Shown here: one piece after another, positions 6,234 to 7,193 of the stretch | Layout: each line of letters opens with the position of its first letter | Position numbering within the stretch: position 1 is the first letter of the stretch | Source: Calditrichota bacterium | Lineage (GTDB): Bacteria; Zixibacteria; MSB-5A5; GN15; FEB-12 | DNA: 7,193 bases | Reading direction: 5' to 3' | Assembly: GCA_008501655.1 (NCBI GenBank) | Contig: QQUK01000378.1 | Span: forward strand, 1 to 7,193 | Notes under the pieces: model-generated | What the model was told of the DNA's origin: nothing | Databases searched by the model: none | The model's input: the letters and a program-made list of their open reading frames with translations, nothing else | Program-made: the position numbers and the translations under genes

Positions 6234-6360
6234 TATTAGAGAGAACGAACCGATAGCTATTAATAACGTTATGCAATATATATGACTGTCAGGACGGATA
6301 CCTGATGGAATCATATTAATTTGAATAGAAACCCACCCCAAGGGGTGGGCTACCCAATGT
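6234..6360 (+). repeat. Tandem direct repeat, unit 1 (127 bp)
   Basis: Starts TATTAGAGAGAACGAACCG and ends CAATGT. It contains the palindromes ATAGCTAT and ATAACGTTAT (6263-6272), a TCAGG/CCTGA hairpin (6289-6293 with 6301-6305) and the GC hairpin at 6332-6349. By hand alignment it differs from unit 2 at four substitutions and one single-base indel. Confidence 0.95.
6332..6349. repeat. GC-rich hairpin in tandem unit 1
   Basis: CCCACCCC and GGGGTGGG are perfect complements around AA, so at least seven G-C-rich pairs with a CAAG tetraloop. No T run follows on either strand, so an intrinsic terminator is not indicated. Confidence 0.85.
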
Positions 6361-6488
6361 TATTAGAGAGAACGAACCGATAGCTATTAATAACGTTATA
6401 AAATATATATGACTGTCAGGACGGATACCTGATTGAAATCATATTAATTTGAATAGAAACCCACCCCAAGGGGTGGGCTACTCAATGT
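6361..6488 (+). repeat. Tandem direct repeat, unit 2 (128 bp)
   Basis: Directly abuts unit 1 with no spacer and repeats all of its internal structures, with TCAGG/CCTGA at 6416-6420 and 6428-6432 and the GC hairpin at 6460-6477. The near identity points to a recent duplication. Differences fall outside the hairpin arms. Confidence 0.95.
6460..6477. repeat. GC-rich hairpin in tandem unit 2
   Basis: Identical to the hairpin in unit 1, centred on AA at 6468-6469. It ends 11 bases before the TATAAT-like sequence and 110 bases before the nrdJ start, so it could lie near the 5' end of an nrdJ transcript or just upstream of its promoter. Confidence 0.85.
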
Positions 6489-6502
6489 TATAATATAAAT
6501 GA

Positions 6503-6528
6503 GCATACTTCGACAGGCTCAGTATGAC
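6503..6528 (+). repeat. Dispersed hairpin repeat, copy 4
   Basis: The core is TTCGACAGGCTCAG, with paired arms CATACT (6504-6509) and AGTATG (6521-6526). It begins 40 bp before copy 5, and both are preceded by GA and followed by GA, so the two form a short tandem pair. Confidence 0.85.
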
Positions 6529-6542
6529 GAAAGGGAAATTGA

Positions 6543-6568
6543 GCATACTTGAACAAGCTAAGTATGAC
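6543..6568 (+). repeat. Dispersed hairpin repeat, copy 5 (diverged core)
   Basis: The core is changed to TTGAACAAGCTAAG. The stem is nevertheless one pair longer, CATACTT (6544-6550) with AAGTATG (6560-6566). It ends 18 bases before the nrdJ start codon, just ahead of the ribosome site. Confidence 0.75.
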
Positions 6569-6572
6569 GAAT

Positions 6573-6580
6573 AAAAAGGA
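6573..6580 (+). promoter_or_regulatory. Ribosome binding site of nrdJ
   Basis: AAAAAGGA lies six bases before ATG 6587, the best Shine-Dalgarno in the window together with that of the regulator. It fixes the nrdJ start and sits about five bases beyond hairpin copy 5. Confidence 0.8.
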
Positions 6581-6586
6581 TCAGAT

Positions 6587-7193
6587 ATGAAAAAATATAG
6601 AGATATAGAGTTTACTGACAATGCTATGGCTGTTTTAAAACGGCGCTATCTGTTAAAAGATAAAGAGGGAAGAGTTATTGAATCCCCGAAAGAGCTATTC
6701 ATTCGGGTAGCCACTTTTATCGCTGATGCTGATAAAAAATATGGTGCATCGGATACAGATAGAGAAAATCTTGCTTACCGGTTTTACGAAATGATGGCAT
6801 CGCTTCAGTTTATGCCGAATTCTCCGACTTTGATGAATGCCGGCAGGGAACTCGGGCAGTTATCTGCCTGTTTTGTACTTCCGGTCGGCGATTCGATGGA
6901 AGAGATTTTTGAAACGAATAAACATGCTGCTCTCATTCATAAATCCGGCGGCGGTACCGGCTTTTCGTTTTCACGGCTCCGTCCGAAAGATTCAATTGTT
7001 GCTACAACATCGGGGGTAGCATCCGGTCCGGTTTCGTTTATGACGGTATATGATGCTTCGACTGAGGCTGTGAAACAGGGGGGAACCAGACGAGGGGCAA
7101 ATATGGGGATTTTGCGTGTAGACCATCCGGATATATTTGACTTTATCACCTGTAAAGCTGATACATCAAAAATCAAAAATTTTAATATCTCGG
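6587..7193 (+). CDS. nrdJ: Coenzyme-B12-dependent (class II) ribonucleotide reductase, N-terminal part
   Basis: The frame is open for 202 codons to the window edge, so the protein is cut by the window rather than broken. It reduces ribonucleotides to deoxyribonucleotides using adenosylcobalamin to generate the radical, without needing a diferric partner subunit. Visible features are an N-terminal ALKRRYLLKD-like segment (15-25), FMPNSPTLMNAG (75-86), LSACF with Cys95, the first cysteine of the redox pair, HKSGGGTGFSFSRLRP (118-133), TSGVASGPVSFM (141-152) and VKQGGTRRGANMGILRVDHPD (162-182). This combination is typical of the NrdJ type. The N-terminus is too short for an ATP-cone activity domain. 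The radical-cysteine motif and C-terminal cysteines lie beyond the window. It follows a repeat-rich leader, with its own ribosome site close to hairpin copy 5. Confidence 0.95.
   Translation, partial: MKKYRDIEFTDNAMAVLKRRYLLKDKEGRVIESPKELFIRVATFIADADKKYGASDTDRENLAYRFYEMMASLQFMPNSPTLMNAGRELGQLSACFVLPVGDSMEEIFETNKHAALIHKSGGGTGFSFSRLRPKDSIVATTSGVASGPVSFMTVYDASTEAVKQGGTRRGANMGILRVDHPDIFDFITCKADTSKIKNFNIS

Larger units (their letters stand above)
6040..6586. other. Repeat-filled intergenic region between membrane protein and nrdJ
   Basis: This 547-bp gap lies between two divergent genes and holds no credible coding frame on either strand. From left to right it contains hairpin copies 1 to 3, about 80 bp of unstructured AT-rich sequence (6154-6233), two tandem 127/128-bp units (6234-6488), hairpin copies 4 and 5, and the nrdJ ribosome site. 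A TATAAT at 6489-6494 is a possible -10 element for nrdJ, but no good -35 sits at the right distance; that position falls in a GC hairpin. I see no clear NrdR-box pair and no full cobalamin riboswitch. Confidence 0.8.

Noticed and set aside
6188..6234. Promoter from TTGACA (6188-6193) or with TATACT (6229-6234)
   Set aside because: No good -10 lies 16-18 bases after TTGACA, and no good -35 lies at the right distance before TATACT. They are 35 bases apart, so they do not form one promoter.
6269..6284. AATATATAT stretches in both tandem units as NrdR boxes
   Set aside because: They lack the flanking ACAC/GTGT palindrome of NrdR boxes and sit 127 bp apart rather than at the usual short spacing.
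6281..6312. Resemblance of GTCAGGA...ATACCTG to the conserved B12 box of cobalamin riboswitches, tempting because nrdJ uses B12
   Set aside because: Three extra bases interrupt the motif, the GCC end is missing, and no GCCACTG-type upstream motif or multi-stem core surrounds it. B12 riboswitches also normally repress B12-independent enzymes rather than class II reductases. A covariance-model scan would settle it.
6332..6349. GC hairpin as an intrinsic terminator
   Set aside because: No T run follows on either strand, and it lies in a repeated unit upstream of a gene rather than after one.
6234..6488. CRISPR array
   Set aside because: There are only two repeats, they are far too long, and they abut with no spacer.
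6837..7176. Short open frames on both strands inside the right-edge region
   Set aside because: They overlap the clear NrdJ reading frame that begins at 6587 and are out-of-frame shadows.

Overview
The window is ordinary bacterial chromosome, AT-rich by eye, with compact gene packing and Shine-Dalgarno starts. One gene encodes a Sec signal peptide. The partial gene at the right edge is a coenzyme-B12-dependent (class II) ribonucleotide reductase. Together with the dispersed hairpin repeats, these hint at a Gram-negative, possibly anaerobic, uncultured-type lineage, perhaps near the Bacteroidetes/Cloacimonetes/Ignavibacteria side of the tree. That placement is a weak inference; no marker gene here settles it.

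Left block, minus strand (2769 to 1): a soluble PAS/histidine-kinase-like protein, then a response-regulator/AAA+/Fis-type protein, then the first 40 codons of an unrecognised gene that runs off the edge. Kinase and regulator overlap by GTGA, and the third start lies 11 bases past the regulator stop, so this reads as one operon. Both signalling proteins have the fold pattern of an NtrB/NtrC-like pair but lack most of the residues that define its chemistry. The kinase has no canonical H-box or ATP-binding glycine boxes. The regulator has no phospho-acceptor aspartate, a changed Walker B, and no GAFTGA loop, so it should not activate sigma-54 polymerase in the usual way. It keeps Walker A and an intact Fis-type helix-turn-helix.

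Middle block, plus strand (2917 to 5584): pyruvate kinase, a secreted NodB-like polysaccharide deacetylase homologue and a small VOC-fold protein, separated by 13 and 6 bases, probably co-transcribed. The pyruvate kinase carries Lys where potassium-dependent enzymes have Glu. The deacetylase homologue has replaced the metal ligands of the CE4 fold and looks like a pseudoenzyme. A 147-bp gap separates this block from the divergent signalling operon.

Right block: a four-helix membrane protein on the minus strand converges on the VOC gene with 5 bases between stops. Its start codon and Shine-Dalgarno lie inside a dispersed hairpin repeat. The 547-bp gap that follows (6040 to 6586) is packed with repeats: five copies of a roughly 26-bp hairpin element whose arms vary in a compensated way, and two tandem 127/128-bp units, each holding two hairpins. 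The class II ribonucleotide reductase gene nrdJ then starts at 6587 and leaves the window at 202 codons.

The most interesting material is the degenerate signalling pair, the metal-site-less deacetylase and the structured repeat cluster. I see no phage, insertion sequence, CRISPR array, tRNA or rRNA.
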